Below, in pieces: positions 34,652 to 43,060 of a stretch of 64,000 nucleotides of DNA. A program made the translations under genes and the position numbers. A model generated the notes under the pieces. The model worked only from the letters and a program-made list of their open reading frames with translations. It did no database searches and was not told where the DNA came from. The stretch is taken from NCBI GenBank assembly GCA_013178295.1, contig JABLWW010000008.1:140420-204419 (forward strand). The letters run 5' to 3'. The first letter of the stretch is position 1, and each line of letters opens with the position of its first letter. This stretch comes from Anaerolineae bacterium. GTDB lineage: Bacteria > Chloroflexota > Anaerolineae > Anaerolineales > Anaerolineaceae.

Positions 34652-35509
34652 ATGATTTTGGTTACAGGGGCTTCTGGTAAAACAGGGCGGGCAGTTATTT
34701 CTGCCTTGACAAGGCGGCAGGCGAGTGTGCGCGCTCTGGTGCGCCGCGATGATCAGGTGCAGGGCTTGAGGGCGCTTGGTGCAGCGGAGGTTGTCGTTGG
34801 GGACCTGCGCAACGCCCAAGTTCTTTCACAGGCGGCAAAGGGCGTCAAGGCTATCTATCACATCTGTCCCAATGTAAGCCCGTTTGAGGTCGAGATTGGT
34901 AGTGCAGTGATTTTGGCAGCGCGCCAGGAGCATGTCAGCCATTTTGTCTTTCACTCGGTGCTTCACCCCCAGATTGAAGAGATGCCGCATCACTGGCTGA
35001 AAATGCGTGTGGAAGAGAGACTTTTTGAGTCGGGTTTGCCGTTTACGATACTGCAACCAGCGGCATATATGCAAAATATTCTGGCGAATCGAGATGCAAT
35101 GCACAATGAGGGCATCTTTGCTGTTCCTTATGCGCCGGAAACACGGTTGAGCATGGTTGACCTGGAAGATGTCGCCGAGGTAGCTGCCCGCGTGCTGCTT
35201 GCGCCTGAGGAGCATCTTATGGCAACGTATGAGCTGTGTGGCTGCCAGGCGGTCAGCCAGATCGAGGTGGCAGAGATTTTTGGTCAGGCGTTTGGGCGGC
35301 AGGTGACGGCAAGAGCCATCCCGCGTGAAGAGTGGGCGCTCCGGATGCAAGAATTGGGCATGGATGCATACGCTCTGAATACGCTGCTGCGCATGTTTGT
35401 TTATTACGAGACATACGGCTTTCACGGGAATCCAAAGGTGCTGAGCTGGTTGTTGCAGCGTGCGCCGACTTCCCTCGAAGATTTTGCTGCCAGGGTAGCG
35501 GCAGGGTAA
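34652..35509 (+). CDS. NmrA/HSCARG-type atypical SDR, NAD(P)-binding
   Basis: A 285-residue protein with the atypical SDR motif ILVTGASGKTGRAV (GxxGxxG at residues 6-12), ARG-type coenzyme contacts (ALVRRDDQ) and the NmrA-family blocks HFVFHSVLHPQIEEMPHHWLKMRVEERLFESGLPFTILQPAAYMQN. Relatives bind NADPH and act as redox sensors, quinone oxidoreductases or reductases. ATG 34652 is preferred to the GTG 18 bases upstream. It opens a three-gene unit with the two unknown genes that follow. Its link to ureide breakdown is positional only. Confidence 0.85.
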   Translation: MILVTGASGKTGRAVISALTRRQASVRALVRRDDQVQGLRALGAAEVVVGDLRNAQVLSQAAKGVKAIYHICPNVSPFEVEIGSAVILAARQEHVSHFVFHSVLHPQIEEMPHHWLKMRVEERLFESGLPFTILQPAAYMQNILANRDAMHNEGIFAVPYAPETRLSMVDLEDVAEVAARVLLAPEEHLMATYELCGCQAVSQIEVAEIFGQAFGRQVTARAIPREEWALRMQELGMDAYALNTLLRMFVYYETYGFHGNPKVLSWLLQRAPTSLEDFAARVAAG

Positions 35510-35517
35510 AGGAGATT

Positions 35518-36012
35518 ATGGAGAAAACAAGAAGCCAGCATTACAACTATGCTTTTGAAGCCATTCCCATCCTGTTTCACAGCCAGACAGATGGGTTTAT
35601 GAAGTATCTTGAAAAAGACGGGGTGAAGTTTCTGCGTTTCTGGTGGGATCATGTGGGCGATAAGCTGGAAGAGGCACAAAGAGTCCCGTGGCGGGGACTG
35701 GACTTTGAGGTCGAACCTTTGGATGGAAAACGCAAACTGGTATGGGTTACCCTGCCAAAGCCGAGCCATGACGAGGAAGCGTATTTTCTTGCGCTTCTGG
35801 CAAGCCCTGAACAGCGTTTTGCCTGGGTGCGGCTGCCGAATACGCGGGTGTTTGTCTTGCGCCGTTGGGATAATATAGCAGAGCCGCCCCGCACGCTTTT
35901 TGGCGAACTGACCCCGCGTGCCCTGTTTCGCAAATTGGGAGAGGGAATTGAGCCAAGCAAAGAGGCTTTCAAAGAGGCTGTTCGCAGGATGGTGCGGAGG
36001 AAGGGCAAATGA
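35518..36012 (+). CDS. Conserved-looking hypothetical protein
   Basis: A 164-residue soluble, basic protein, rich in Trp, Arg and Phe (for example VKFLRFWWDHVGDKLEEAQRVPWRGLDFEVEPLDGKR and a Lys/Arg-rich tail). No signal peptide or membrane segment and no family that I recognise. The start ATG 35518 has AAGGAG 5 bases upstream and lies 8 bases after the NmrA gene. Its stop overlaps the next start in ATGA, so it is translationally coupled to the small membrane protein. Confidence 0.72.
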   Translation: MEKTRSQHYNYAFEAIPILFHSQTDGFMKYLEKDGVKFLRFWWDHVGDKLEEAQRVPWRGLDFEVEPLDGKRKLVWVTLPKPSHDEEAYFLALLASPEQRFAWVRLPNTRVFVLRRWDNIAEPPRTLFGELTPRALFRKLGEGIEPSKEAFKEAVRRMVRRKGK

Positions 36013-36356
36013 AGATCGAAATTACCCCCGGCTTGATTATCACGGCGGTTGCCATGCTGATTTTTTATTTCCGTGTGGCAATGCTGCGCGGGCGCAAGCG
36101 GCGTCTGATGCGTGAAGAAGCTTTGAAGAGACGCCGTGATAAATCAAAGGACAGTAAGAAGGCGCCTTTACCGCAAAAGGACTTCTTCACCCCCCAGTAT
36201 CAGGTGAGGAGTTGGGCGCTGGTGGGGGCATCGGTATTGCTAATGCTGGTGGGCGTGATTATGTATACTGCAAAGTGGTTCCCGTCGGCATATCAGCCCT
36301 ACTGGTGGATTGCTGCAACGGCAGGCGTGCTGTTGCTGACATTTAGCATTGAATGA
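36009..36356 (+). CDS. Small two-helix membrane protein, unknown function
   Basis: A 115-residue protein with two predicted membrane segments (GLIITAVAMLIFYFRVAML near the N-terminus and two close hydrophobic stretches SWALVGASVLLMLVGVIMYT and WIAATAGVLLLTF in the C-terminal half) separated by a strongly basic cytoplasmic loop (RGRKRRLMREEALKRRRDK). It overlaps the preceding gene by 4 bases. No family recognised. Confidence 0.72.
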   Translation: MKIEITPGLIITAVAMLIFYFRVAMLRGRKRRLMREEALKRRRDKSKDSKKAPLPQKDFFTPQYQVRSWALVGASVLLMLVGVIMYTAKWFPSAYQPYWWIAATAGVLLLTFSIE

Positions 36357-36436
36357 AGCTGTGAAAAATTGTAAGATGATAATACCGCACAGATAGTAAA
36401 AATTTTTCATCTGAACTCTGAAAGGTCTATGTTGTG

Positions 36437-37681
36437 ATGAACACTTCAATTTCTCTTATCCCTCAGAATGTGGTTGATCATCTCAGAGAACTTCATGCAC
36501 TGACAGGCAATGCTGCTGGGTCACAGCGGCTTGCATGGACGGGAACCTGGGGCACAGCGCGCGATTGGCTGCGCCAAAAGCTGGAGCAACTGCCGGTGGA
36601 AATAGAAGTTGATGAAGCTGCTAACACCTGGGCGACACTTAAAGGGGCTTCTCCAAAGGCGCTGGTGATGGGCAGCCATATCGATTCGGTCGCCAATGGC
36701 GGCTGGCTGGATGGCTGTTTGGGGGTTGTTACTGCTCTGGAAGTGCTGCGTCATCTTGCCGCCCAGGGTGTACCGCCGGTTACGGTTCGTTTGGTCAATT
36801 GGGCGGATGAAGAGGGAGCACGTTTTGGGCGCAGTCTTTTTGGCGCCAGCGCTGTAAGTGGCAACTTTGATCCCGATGAGCTTCGTAAACTTACGGACAA
36901 AGAGGGCGTCAGGCTTGTGGACGCGGTGGCTAAATTTGGCGTTGACCTTGACCGTGCCAAAGAAGCTGGCAGGCAGCTTAAAAACACTGCGGCTTATCTT
37001 GAACTGCATATTGAGCAAGGTCCTGTGCTGGAGAGCCTGAATATGCCGCTTGGTGCTGTTTTGGGTACTTTGGGTGTTGAGCGGCACAAAATTACTTTTA
37101 CAGGACAAACGGCACATGCTGGCTCAACACCAATGGAAATGCGCCGCGATGCGCTGGCGGCCGCCGCCAGACTTGAGCTTGAGATACGTGAAATTGCCAA
37201 GCGTCATGGTGGTGTGTGTACTATGGGGGGCGTTTTTACCCGCCCTGGCATTGTTACTGCGGTCGTTGGGCAGTGCGATGCTTTGCTCGATCAGCGTCAT
37301 CTTGACGCGCCAACGCTGGCGCGTATGTTGCAAGAGGCAAAAGAAGCCAGCCAGCGTTTTGCGCAGGAGGAGAAGGTGGATGTAGAATGGCAGCGTTTGT
37401 GGCAGATTGACCCGATCTTCTTCCACCCCGATTTAGTTGCCCTGTGTGAAGAATCGATCCGCGAAACCTGTGGTGTGGTGCATCGCCTGCCCAGTGGACC
37501 CTTGCATGACGCAGCGGAGGTCGCCCGCGCCGGTGTTCCTACTGTGATGATGTTTGCCCAAAGTCTGTATGGTCTGTCTCACACTAAAGAAGAGGACACA
37601 CGCGAAGAGCATTTGCTGTTTGCTGTTGAGGCTTTTGACCGCCTGGCGGCGAAAACAATAGATTGGATTTTGAAGCACTAG
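36437..37681 (+). CDS. M20-family ureidopropionase/allantoate amidohydrolase (AllC/HyuC type)
   Basis: A 414-residue Zn-dependent amidohydrolase. The two-metal ligand set is visible: GSHIDSV (His), DGCLGVV (Asp), WADEEGARFGRSLFG (bridging Glu), LELHIEQGPVLE (His) and the C-terminal GLSHTKEEDT (His). GQTAHAGSTPMEMRRDAL forms the dimer/lid domain. Family members cleave N-carbamoyl groups: N-carbamoyl-beta-alanine, N-carbamoyl-L-amino acids or allantoate. It is followed after 17 bases by a dihydropyrimidinase, the classical preceding step, so the pair can take a cyclic imide to an amino acid, CO2 and ammonia. ATG 36437 or the overlapping GTG 36434 may start it. Confidence 0.9.
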   Translation: MNTSISLIPQNVVDHLRELHALTGNAAGSQRLAWTGTWGTARDWLRQKLEQLPVEIEVDEAANTWATLKGASPKALVMGSHIDSVANGGWLDGCLGVVTALEVLRHLAAQGVPPVTVRLVNWADEEGARFGRSLFGASAVSGNFDPDELRKLTDKEGVRLVDAVAKFGVDLDRAKEAGRQLKNTAAYLELHIEQGPVLESLNMPLGAVLGTLGVERHKITFTGQTAHAGSTPMEMRRDALAAAARLELEIREIAKRHGGVCTMGGVFTRPGIVTAVVGQCDALLDQRHLDAPTLARMLQEAKEASQRFAQEEKVDVEWQRLWQIDPIFFHPDLVALCEESIRETCGVVHRLPSGPLHDAAEVARAGVPTVMMFAQSLYGLSHTKEEDTREEHLLFAVEAFDRLAAKTIDWILKH

Positions 37682-37698
37682 ACGGAGTAAGATGCAAG

Positions 37699-39111
37699 AT
37701 GAAAACGTTAATCAAATCAGGCACAATTGTTACGGCTTCCGACACGCTTAAGGCAGATATTCTTATTGAGGATGAAAAGATTGCGCTGATGGGCACTGAC
37801 CTGCCGGCAGATGGAGCGCAGGTTGTGGACGCGCAGGGCAAGCTTGTCATGCCAGGCGGCATTGATGTGCACGTTCACTTTGATATGCCGTTTTTTGCCA
37901 CCTTTTCATCGGATGATCATTATACGGGGAGTAAGGCAGCTGCCTTTGGTGGCACCACCACATACCTGGATTTTGTGCCTTTGGAAGGCGATTCGCCGCG
38001 CGCCAGCGTAGAAGCTTGGGGTAAAAAAGCCGAAAAGTCAGTGATTGACTATGGGTTTCACATTATGCTTTCCCGCTGGAACCCAGCCGTTGAAGCTGAA
38101 ATCCCCGGTCTGGTGAAAGATGGGGTTACCAGTCTCAAGGTGTTTACTGCTTATGAATCTCTGCGCATTTCGGATGCGGCGATTTTTCAGGTGATGCGTT
38201 CTGCCAAAAAACACGGTTTGCTGACCATGTTGCACGCTGAGGGTGGCGAGGTGATTGACGTATTAATTGCTGAAGCGCTGGCGGCAGGACATACCACGCC
38301 GGAATACCATGCTCTGACACATCCGGCATGGGGGGCGGTGGGTGCGACGATGAAAGCCTGCTCACTGGCTGCTCAGGCGGAAACGCCTTTGTACATCGTG
38401 CACATGAACGCCGCAGGCGAAATGGATATGCTCAAATATGCCCGTGAGCATGGTGTGCCCGTGATGGGTGAGACCTGTCCGCAATATCTGTTTTTTGGCA
38501 TTGACGATTTGCGCCGCCCGGATGGGGCAAAGTGGGTCTGCTCGCCGCCAGTGCGCTCGCCGGAGGATAATGCCCGCGTGTGGGAGGCGCTATGTGATGG
38601 CACCTTGCAGGTCTTGTCTACAGACCACTGCCCGTTTATGTACGATGGCACGACACCGATTATGTATGAGGGCAAGCCGTATGCCTATCCGGGCAAAGAA
38701 TTGGGGAAGGATAATTTCTCAAAAATTCCCAATGGGTTGCCTGGTGTGGGCGACCGTTTGCCTGTCTTTTGGAGTGAAGCGGTCAGCAAAGGGCGTATTT
38801 CTCCCAACCAGTTTGTGGCGCTCACAGCCACAAACCCGGCAAAGATCTTTGGCTTATATCCGCGCAAAGGCACTCTGGCGCCTGGTTCAGATGCAGATAT
38901 TGCCATTTGGGATGCCAATAAACGGGTAACCTATGGGGTGAAAGTTGCTCAGCATCGCACCGATTACAACTTGTATGAGGGCTGGCAGCTGGTTGGCTTT
39001 CCTGAGAAAGTGTTTTCGCGCGGGCGTTTGATTGTTGACAATGGAGAATGGCATGGTCGCCCAGGAATGGGACAATATATCCATCGCAACCCCAACCCGC
39101 CCCTTTTATGA
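37699..39111 (+). CDS. Dihydropyrimidinase/hydantoinase
   Basis: A 470-residue cyclic amidohydrolase with every metal ligand of the dinuclear site: His58 and His60 (DVHVHFD), the Lys147 that becomes carbamylated (SLKVFTA), His179 (MLHAEGG), His235 (IVHMNAAG) and Asp309 in STDHCPF, the sequence typical of dihydropyrimidinases. It opens dihydropyrimidine or hydantoin rings to N-carbamoyl amino acids, which the preceding M20 enzyme can hydrolyse. No dihydropyrimidine dehydrogenase is in the window, so the source of the reduced ring is open. ATG 37699 gives the standard KTLIKSGTIVTAS start. The reading frame continues upstream into the previous gene without a ribosome site. Confidence 0.92.
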   Translation: MKTLIKSGTIVTASDTLKADILIEDEKIALMGTDLPADGAQVVDAQGKLVMPGGIDVHVHFDMPFFATFSSDDHYTGSKAAAFGGTTTYLDFVPLEGDSPRASVEAWGKKAEKSVIDYGFHIMLSRWNPAVEAEIPGLVKDGVTSLKVFTAYESLRISDAAIFQVMRSAKKHGLLTMLHAEGGEVIDVLIAEALAAGHTTPEYHALTHPAWGAVGATMKACSLAAQAETPLYIVHMNAAGEMDMLKYAREHGVPVMGETCPQYLFFGIDDLRRPDGAKWVCSPPVRSPEDNARVWEALCDGTLQVLSTDHCPFMYDGTTPIMYEGKPYAYPGKELGKDNFSKIPNGLPGVGDRLPVFWSEAVSKGRISPNQFVALTATNPAKIFGLYPRKGTLAPGSDADIAIWDANKRVTYGVKVAQHRTDYNLYEGWQLVGFPEKVFSRGRLIVDNGEWHGRPGMGQYIHRNPNPPLL

Positions 39112-39169
39112 GAGGGTGAGGTGTGCTGGTGCGATGCAATCTAATTTATAAAAGCGAAAGGTAGTAGAG

Positions 39170-40027
39170 ATGCAACCATTTGACTATTACAAACCAAAAA
39201 CATTTGAAGAAGCGTTTGACTACCTGACCCTCCCCGGAAAAACGGTGTTTCCCCTTGCGGGCGCTACCGATTTTATCCCCTCCTATCGTGATGGTGTGTG
39301 GCAGGCGGATGCGGTTTGCGATATTAAGGCTCTTCCGGGCGTGCGCGATTTGCGTGAAACACCAGAGGGTCTATGGGTCGGCGCTTGTGTGCTGATGAGC
39401 GAGCTGGCCCGCTCTCCGCTTGTCAGAGCACATTGGGAAGTGCTGGCGCAGGGCGCTGAGGTAGTTGGTAGCGAACAGGTGCGCAACCGGGCAACCATTG
39501 GCGGTAACATGTGCACGGCTTCACCCTGTGCGGACACCCCGCCGCCGTTGTATGTTCTGGATGCGGTGGTTGTGTTGAAAAGCAAAGCTGGCGAGCGGCG
39601 TGTGCCGGTTACCGAATTTTTTACCTTTGTGCGCAAGACAGTGGTGCAAAAGGGTGAACTGGTAACGGGAGTGATCATTCCCAAGCCGCCAGCAGGCACG
39701 GTGGGAGAGTATCACAAGCTGTCGCGCCGTCAAGGCTGTGACCTTTCTCTGGTTTCGGTGGCAGTACTTGCTGCTCCGCGCAATGGTGGGTACGACTGGC
39801 GTATTGCCCTTGGCGCAGTGGCGCCAACCCCTATCCGTGTGCCTGACGCTGAAGCGATTTTGTCAAAGGGATGGGACGCGGCGTCAATTGATGAGGCAGC
39901 CAAAGCGGCTGAAAAGACAGCCAAGCCTATCACGGATGTTCGTTCCAGCGATGTCTACCGCTACGAGATGGTGCGTAACCTTACACGCCGTGCGGTGCGT
40001 AGTGTCGCAGAAAAATTGAAGAAATAG
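39170..40027 (+). CDS. Molybdenum hydroxylase FAD subunit (set 2)
   Basis: A 285-residue FAD-binding subunit. The first FAD motif is PLAGATDFIPSYRDG (a variant of AGGTDL) and the second is NRATIGGNMCTASPCADTPPPLYVLDA, a canonical TIGGN..ADxxP block. It is clearly different from the set 1 subunit and closer to classical xanthine dehydrogenase small subunits. It lies 58 bases after the dihydropyrimidinase and 14 bases before the Fe-S subunit, so the dihydropyrimidinase and hydroxylase 2 are probably cotranscribed. Confidence 0.92.
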   Translation: MQPFDYYKPKTFEEAFDYLTLPGKTVFPLAGATDFIPSYRDGVWQADAVCDIKALPGVRDLRETPEGLWVGACVLMSELARSPLVRAHWEVLAQGAEVVGSEQVRNRATIGGNMCTASPCADTPPPLYVLDAVVVLKSKAGERRVPVTEFFTFVRKTVVQKGELVTGVIIPKPPAGTVGEYHKLSRRQGCDLSLVSVAVLAAPRNGGYDWRIALGAVAPTPIRVPDAEAILSKGWDAASIDEAAKAAEKTAKPITDVRSSDVYRYEMVRNLTRRAVRSVAEKLKK

Positions 40028-40041
40028 AAGGAGGCAAAGCA

Positions 40042-40512
40042 ATGCTTCACGAGATTACGTTAACAGTGAATGGCGAACAAAGAACGGTTGCGGTCAAATC
40101 GCATCATACGTTGTTGAAGGTGTTACGTGAGCAGCTAGGCATTACCAGCCCAAAGATTGGCTGTGAGAATGGCGAGTGCGGCGCGTGCACGGTTCTGATG
40201 AATGGCAAGGCAGTTAACTCCTGTCTTGTGCTTGCCGTTGAGGCGGATGGAGCTGTTATTGAAACCGTCGAAAATCTAAGCAAAGAAGGTGAACTGCATC
40301 CTTTGCAGCAAGCCTTTGTGGAGCATAATGCTATTCAGTGCGGTTTTTGTACACCGGGTATGATTATGTCAGCCAAGGGGCTGCTGGACCGTAACCCTCA
40401 CCCCACTGTGGATGAGGTCAAAGAGGCTTTGGCGGGTAATCTTTGCCGTTGCACGGGGTATATCCGCATTGTAGATGCAGTGATGGATGTTGCCAAGAAA
40501 GGAGATGCGTAG
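40042..40512 (+). CDS. Molybdenum hydroxylase 2Fe-2S subunit (set 2)
   Basis: A 156-residue Fe-S subunit with CENGECGACTVLMNG, NSCLVLAVEADG, QCGFCTPGMIMSAKGLLDRNPHPT and NLCRCTGYIRIVDAV, giving the eight Cys for two 2Fe-2S clusters. SD AAGGAGG precedes the ATG. It lies 3 bases before the Mo subunit start. Confidence 0.95.
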   Translation: MLHEITLTVNGEQRTVAVKSHHTLLKVLREQLGITSPKIGCENGECGACTVLMNGKAVNSCLVLAVEADGAVIETVENLSKEGELHPLQQAFVEHNAIQCGFCTPGMIMSAKGLLDRNPHPTVDEVKEALAGNLCRCTGYIRIVDAVMDVAKKGDA

Positions 40513-40515
40513 ACG

Positions 40516-42855
40516 ATGGCCGGACGAGTAGAAACTACGGAACCCGTTGGTAAGAGCGTTCCGCGTATTGACGCCTACGAGAAGGTAACAGGTGCTGTCC
40601 AATATGTAGATGATATTCCCTTTGGCCCAAACCTTCTGTATGGCAAGTTTGTGCGTAGCCCCTATGCACATGCTCTGATTAAGTCAATCAACACCAGCAA
40701 GGCATTGGCTTTGCCGGGAGTGAAGGCGGTTGTAACTGGAAAAGAAGTACCCAATCGGATCGGTCTGTATCTCAAGGATCGCTTTGTGTTTCCACTTGAC
40801 CGCGTGCGTTGGATCGGGGAACCTGTTGCCGGTGTGATCGCCATCAATGAAGAAATTGCTGAAGAGGCGGCCAAACTGGTAGAGGTTGAATACGAGGAGC
40901 TTCCCGCTGTTTTTGATCCCCGCGAGGCGATTAAGCCGGATGCGCCGCTGATTCACCCCGATTTAGGGAAATATGAAGTGGTGCCGTTTATCTTTCCTGA
41001 GCCGGGAACGAACATTTCGGAGCATTTTAAGTTACGCAAGGGCGATGTGGACTCTGCCTGGAGTCAGTGCGCGGCGATTGTGGAAGATGATTTCTTTGTT
41101 CCGCAAATACAGCATGTTCCCATCGAGCCGCACTGTGCCGTTGCACGCTGGGATAAGGATGGGACGGTAACTCTGTGGGCTGCTTCGCAGTCGCCTTTTG
41201 CGCAGCGCGATTTGATTGCACAGAGTCTGGATATTCCACATGGAAACTTACGGGTGATTGCCCCCTACGTTGGCGGCGGTTTTGGCGGCAAGGCAGGTGT
41301 TTCCATTGAAGCCAATGTGGTGGCAATGTCGCGAGCAGTGCCTGGATATCCGGTCAAGGTGCGCATGACGCGCGAAGAGGAATTTTTGGGCACCAATGTC
41401 CGTCAAAGCTGCGCGGCACATTACAAAATTGGCTGCGATAAAGATGGCAACCTGCTGGCTTATGAATGCCAGTATTACTTTGGTGGCGGTGCATATAACG
41501 AATATGGCGTCAATATTACCCGTGCCGCCGGGTATTCATGCACTGGACCGTATGATGTGCCCAATGTGAAAGGCGATTCATATTGTGTGTATACCAACAC
41601 GCAAGTAGGCAGCGCCATGCGCGGTTTTGGTATGCCTGAAATCCACTGGGGTCTGGAACAGATGATGGACCGTCTGGCAGAAAAGATTGGCATGGACAAA
41701 GCGGAGTTCCGCCGCCGCAACTGCGTGCGCCCTGGGGATAAAATCCTCACCGGTATGACCATGCCGCAAGTTGATTTGGTAAAGTGCATTGACCTGGTGA
41801 CGAAAGCCATCAACTGGGATAAAAAGGACAAACCCTCTGCTCCACATAAGAAGCGCGGCAAGGGAATAGCCATCATGTGGAAAGCCCCGGCAATGCCGCC
41901 TAACCCTGGCAGTCAGGCAATTGTGCGTTTCAATGAAGATGCTTCTGTCAACGTCTTTGTCGGTGGGCAGGAGATTGGGCAGGGCACCTTTACGGTGATG
42001 GCGCAGATGGCTGCCGAAACGCTTGGTGTGCCGTATGAATGGGTGCGCATTACGGCTAATCCGGTGGACACTAAGTACAGCCCGTATGAATGGCAGACGG
42101 TTGCCAGCCGCCTCACCTGGTCAATGGGGAATGCGGTCAAAGCGGCTGCCGAAGATGCCCGCCAGAAGATTTTGCAGGTGGTGGCGGAGTATTGGAAGGA
42201 AGACCCCAAGGATCTGGATATCAAGAACGGTGTGGTGGTGTCTTACAAGTCAGAGCGCGAGCAGTCTCTCAAGAAGATGGTGGTCTATGGATTGCCGAAC
42301 GAGAATTATGAAGGCTGGCAGGGTGGGCCGATTGTGGGGTCGGGCAAATTTATGCCCACCTATGTTACCGGGCTTGACCCTGAAACCGGGCAGGGTACGC
42401 GCGCTGTGGTGCATTACACGGTTGGCGCTCAGGCGGTGGATATCGAAGTGGACACAGAGACCGGGCAGATTGAAGTTCTCAAGATCGCCAGCGCGTATGA
42501 TGTTGGCAAAGCCATCAACCCTGATCTGGTCATGACCCAGATTGAAGGCGGCGCTGTGCATGGGCTGAGCGCGGCTTATGAGGGCTTTTACTTTGATGAG
42601 AGGGGCAAATTAATCAACAACAGTCTGGTGGATTATAAGATCGCCACGGTGATGGATATTCCGAAGGAGATCCACGGCGACATTGTTGAGACGCCCCTCG
42701 AAGATGGCCCATGGGGAGCGCGTGGTGTTGGCGAACATGTGATGGTACAGACTGCACCGGCAATTGCCAATGCAATCAGCGATGCAGTTGGTGTGCGCAT
42801 CAACACGCTGCCGCTTTCTGCTGAGAAGGTCTATCTGGCGATGATGAAAAAATAG
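40516..42855 (+). CDS. Molybdenum hydroxylase Mo-cofactor subunit (set 2)
   Basis: A 779-residue xanthine dehydrogenase-family large subunit. The hammerhead domain starts VGKSVPRIDAYEKVTGAVQYVDDI. Cofactor contacts are PYVGGGFGGKAGVSIE (about 252), SAMRGFGMPEIHWGLEQMMD (about 366, the RGFG pattern of xanthine/purine hydroxylases) and GGQEIGQGTFTVMAQMAAE (about 475). The catalytic Glu lies in WGARGVGEHVMVQTAPAIANAI near the C-terminus. RGFG and the GGFGGK glycine loop differ from set 1 (RGAG, GGFGPK), so the two enzymes should have different substrates. It is followed by a terminator hairpin. Confidence 0.93.
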   Translation: MAGRVETTEPVGKSVPRIDAYEKVTGAVQYVDDIPFGPNLLYGKFVRSPYAHALIKSINTSKALALPGVKAVVTGKEVPNRIGLYLKDRFVFPLDRVRWIGEPVAGVIAINEEIAEEAAKLVEVEYEELPAVFDPREAIKPDAPLIHPDLGKYEVVPFIFPEPGTNISEHFKLRKGDVDSAWSQCAAIVEDDFFVPQIQHVPIEPHCAVARWDKDGTVTLWAASQSPFAQRDLIAQSLDIPHGNLRVIAPYVGGGFGGKAGVSIEANVVAMSRAVPGYPVKVRMTREEEFLGTNVRQSCAAHYKIGCDKDGNLLAYECQYYFGGGAYNEYGVNITRAAGYSCTGPYDVPNVKGDSYCVYTNTQVGSAMRGFGMPEIHWGLEQMMDRLAEKIGMDKAEFRRRNCVRPGDKILTGMTMPQVDLVKCIDLVTKAINWDKKDKPSAPHKKRGKGIAIMWKAPAMPPNPGSQAIVRFNEDASVNVFVGGQEIGQGTFTVMAQMAAETLGVPYEWVRITANPVDTKYSPYEWQTVASRLTWSMGNAVKAAAEDARQKILQVVAEYWKEDPKDLDIKNGVVVSYKSEREQSLKKMVVYGLPNENYEGWQGGPIVGSGKFMPTYVTGLDPETGQGTRAVVHYTVGAQAVDIEVDTETGQIEVLKIASAYDVGKAINPDLVMTQIEGGAVHGLSAAYEGFYFDERGKLINNSLVDYKIATVMDIPKEIHGDIVETPLEDGPWGARGVGEHVMVQTAPAIANAISDAVGVRINTLPLSAEKVYLAMMKK

Positions 42856-42893
42856 TTTCTCGACGTTGCACATTGTTAAGGCGATAAGCGATA

Positions 42894-42932
42894 AACCAAG
42901 AACATCCCCCATAAAAGGGGATGTTCTTGGTT
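42894..42932 (+). terminator. Terminator of the hydrolase/hydroxylase 2 operon
   Basis: A 16-bp perfect stem (AACCAAGAACATCCCC at 42894-42909 with its complement at 42917-42932) and a 7-base loop. The T run is short (TTGTG), but the stem is very stable and ends the island. Confidence 0.82.
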
Positions 42933-43060
42933 GTGTAGCAGGTTTGGTTTCCCGATCTATCTTCTCATAAAATTGGCATAAAACTTGCACCTCTTCTTGG
43001 AGACTCAGAAAAGGGATGTATAATACCATCCTGCCTTTTGCTGTTTAAGGAATAATCCTT

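Noticed and set aside
33800..34819. Antisense frame of 339 codons opposite the permease end
   Set aside because: It spans two terminator hairpins and the 3' end of a clear permease gene; composition is that of shadow coding.
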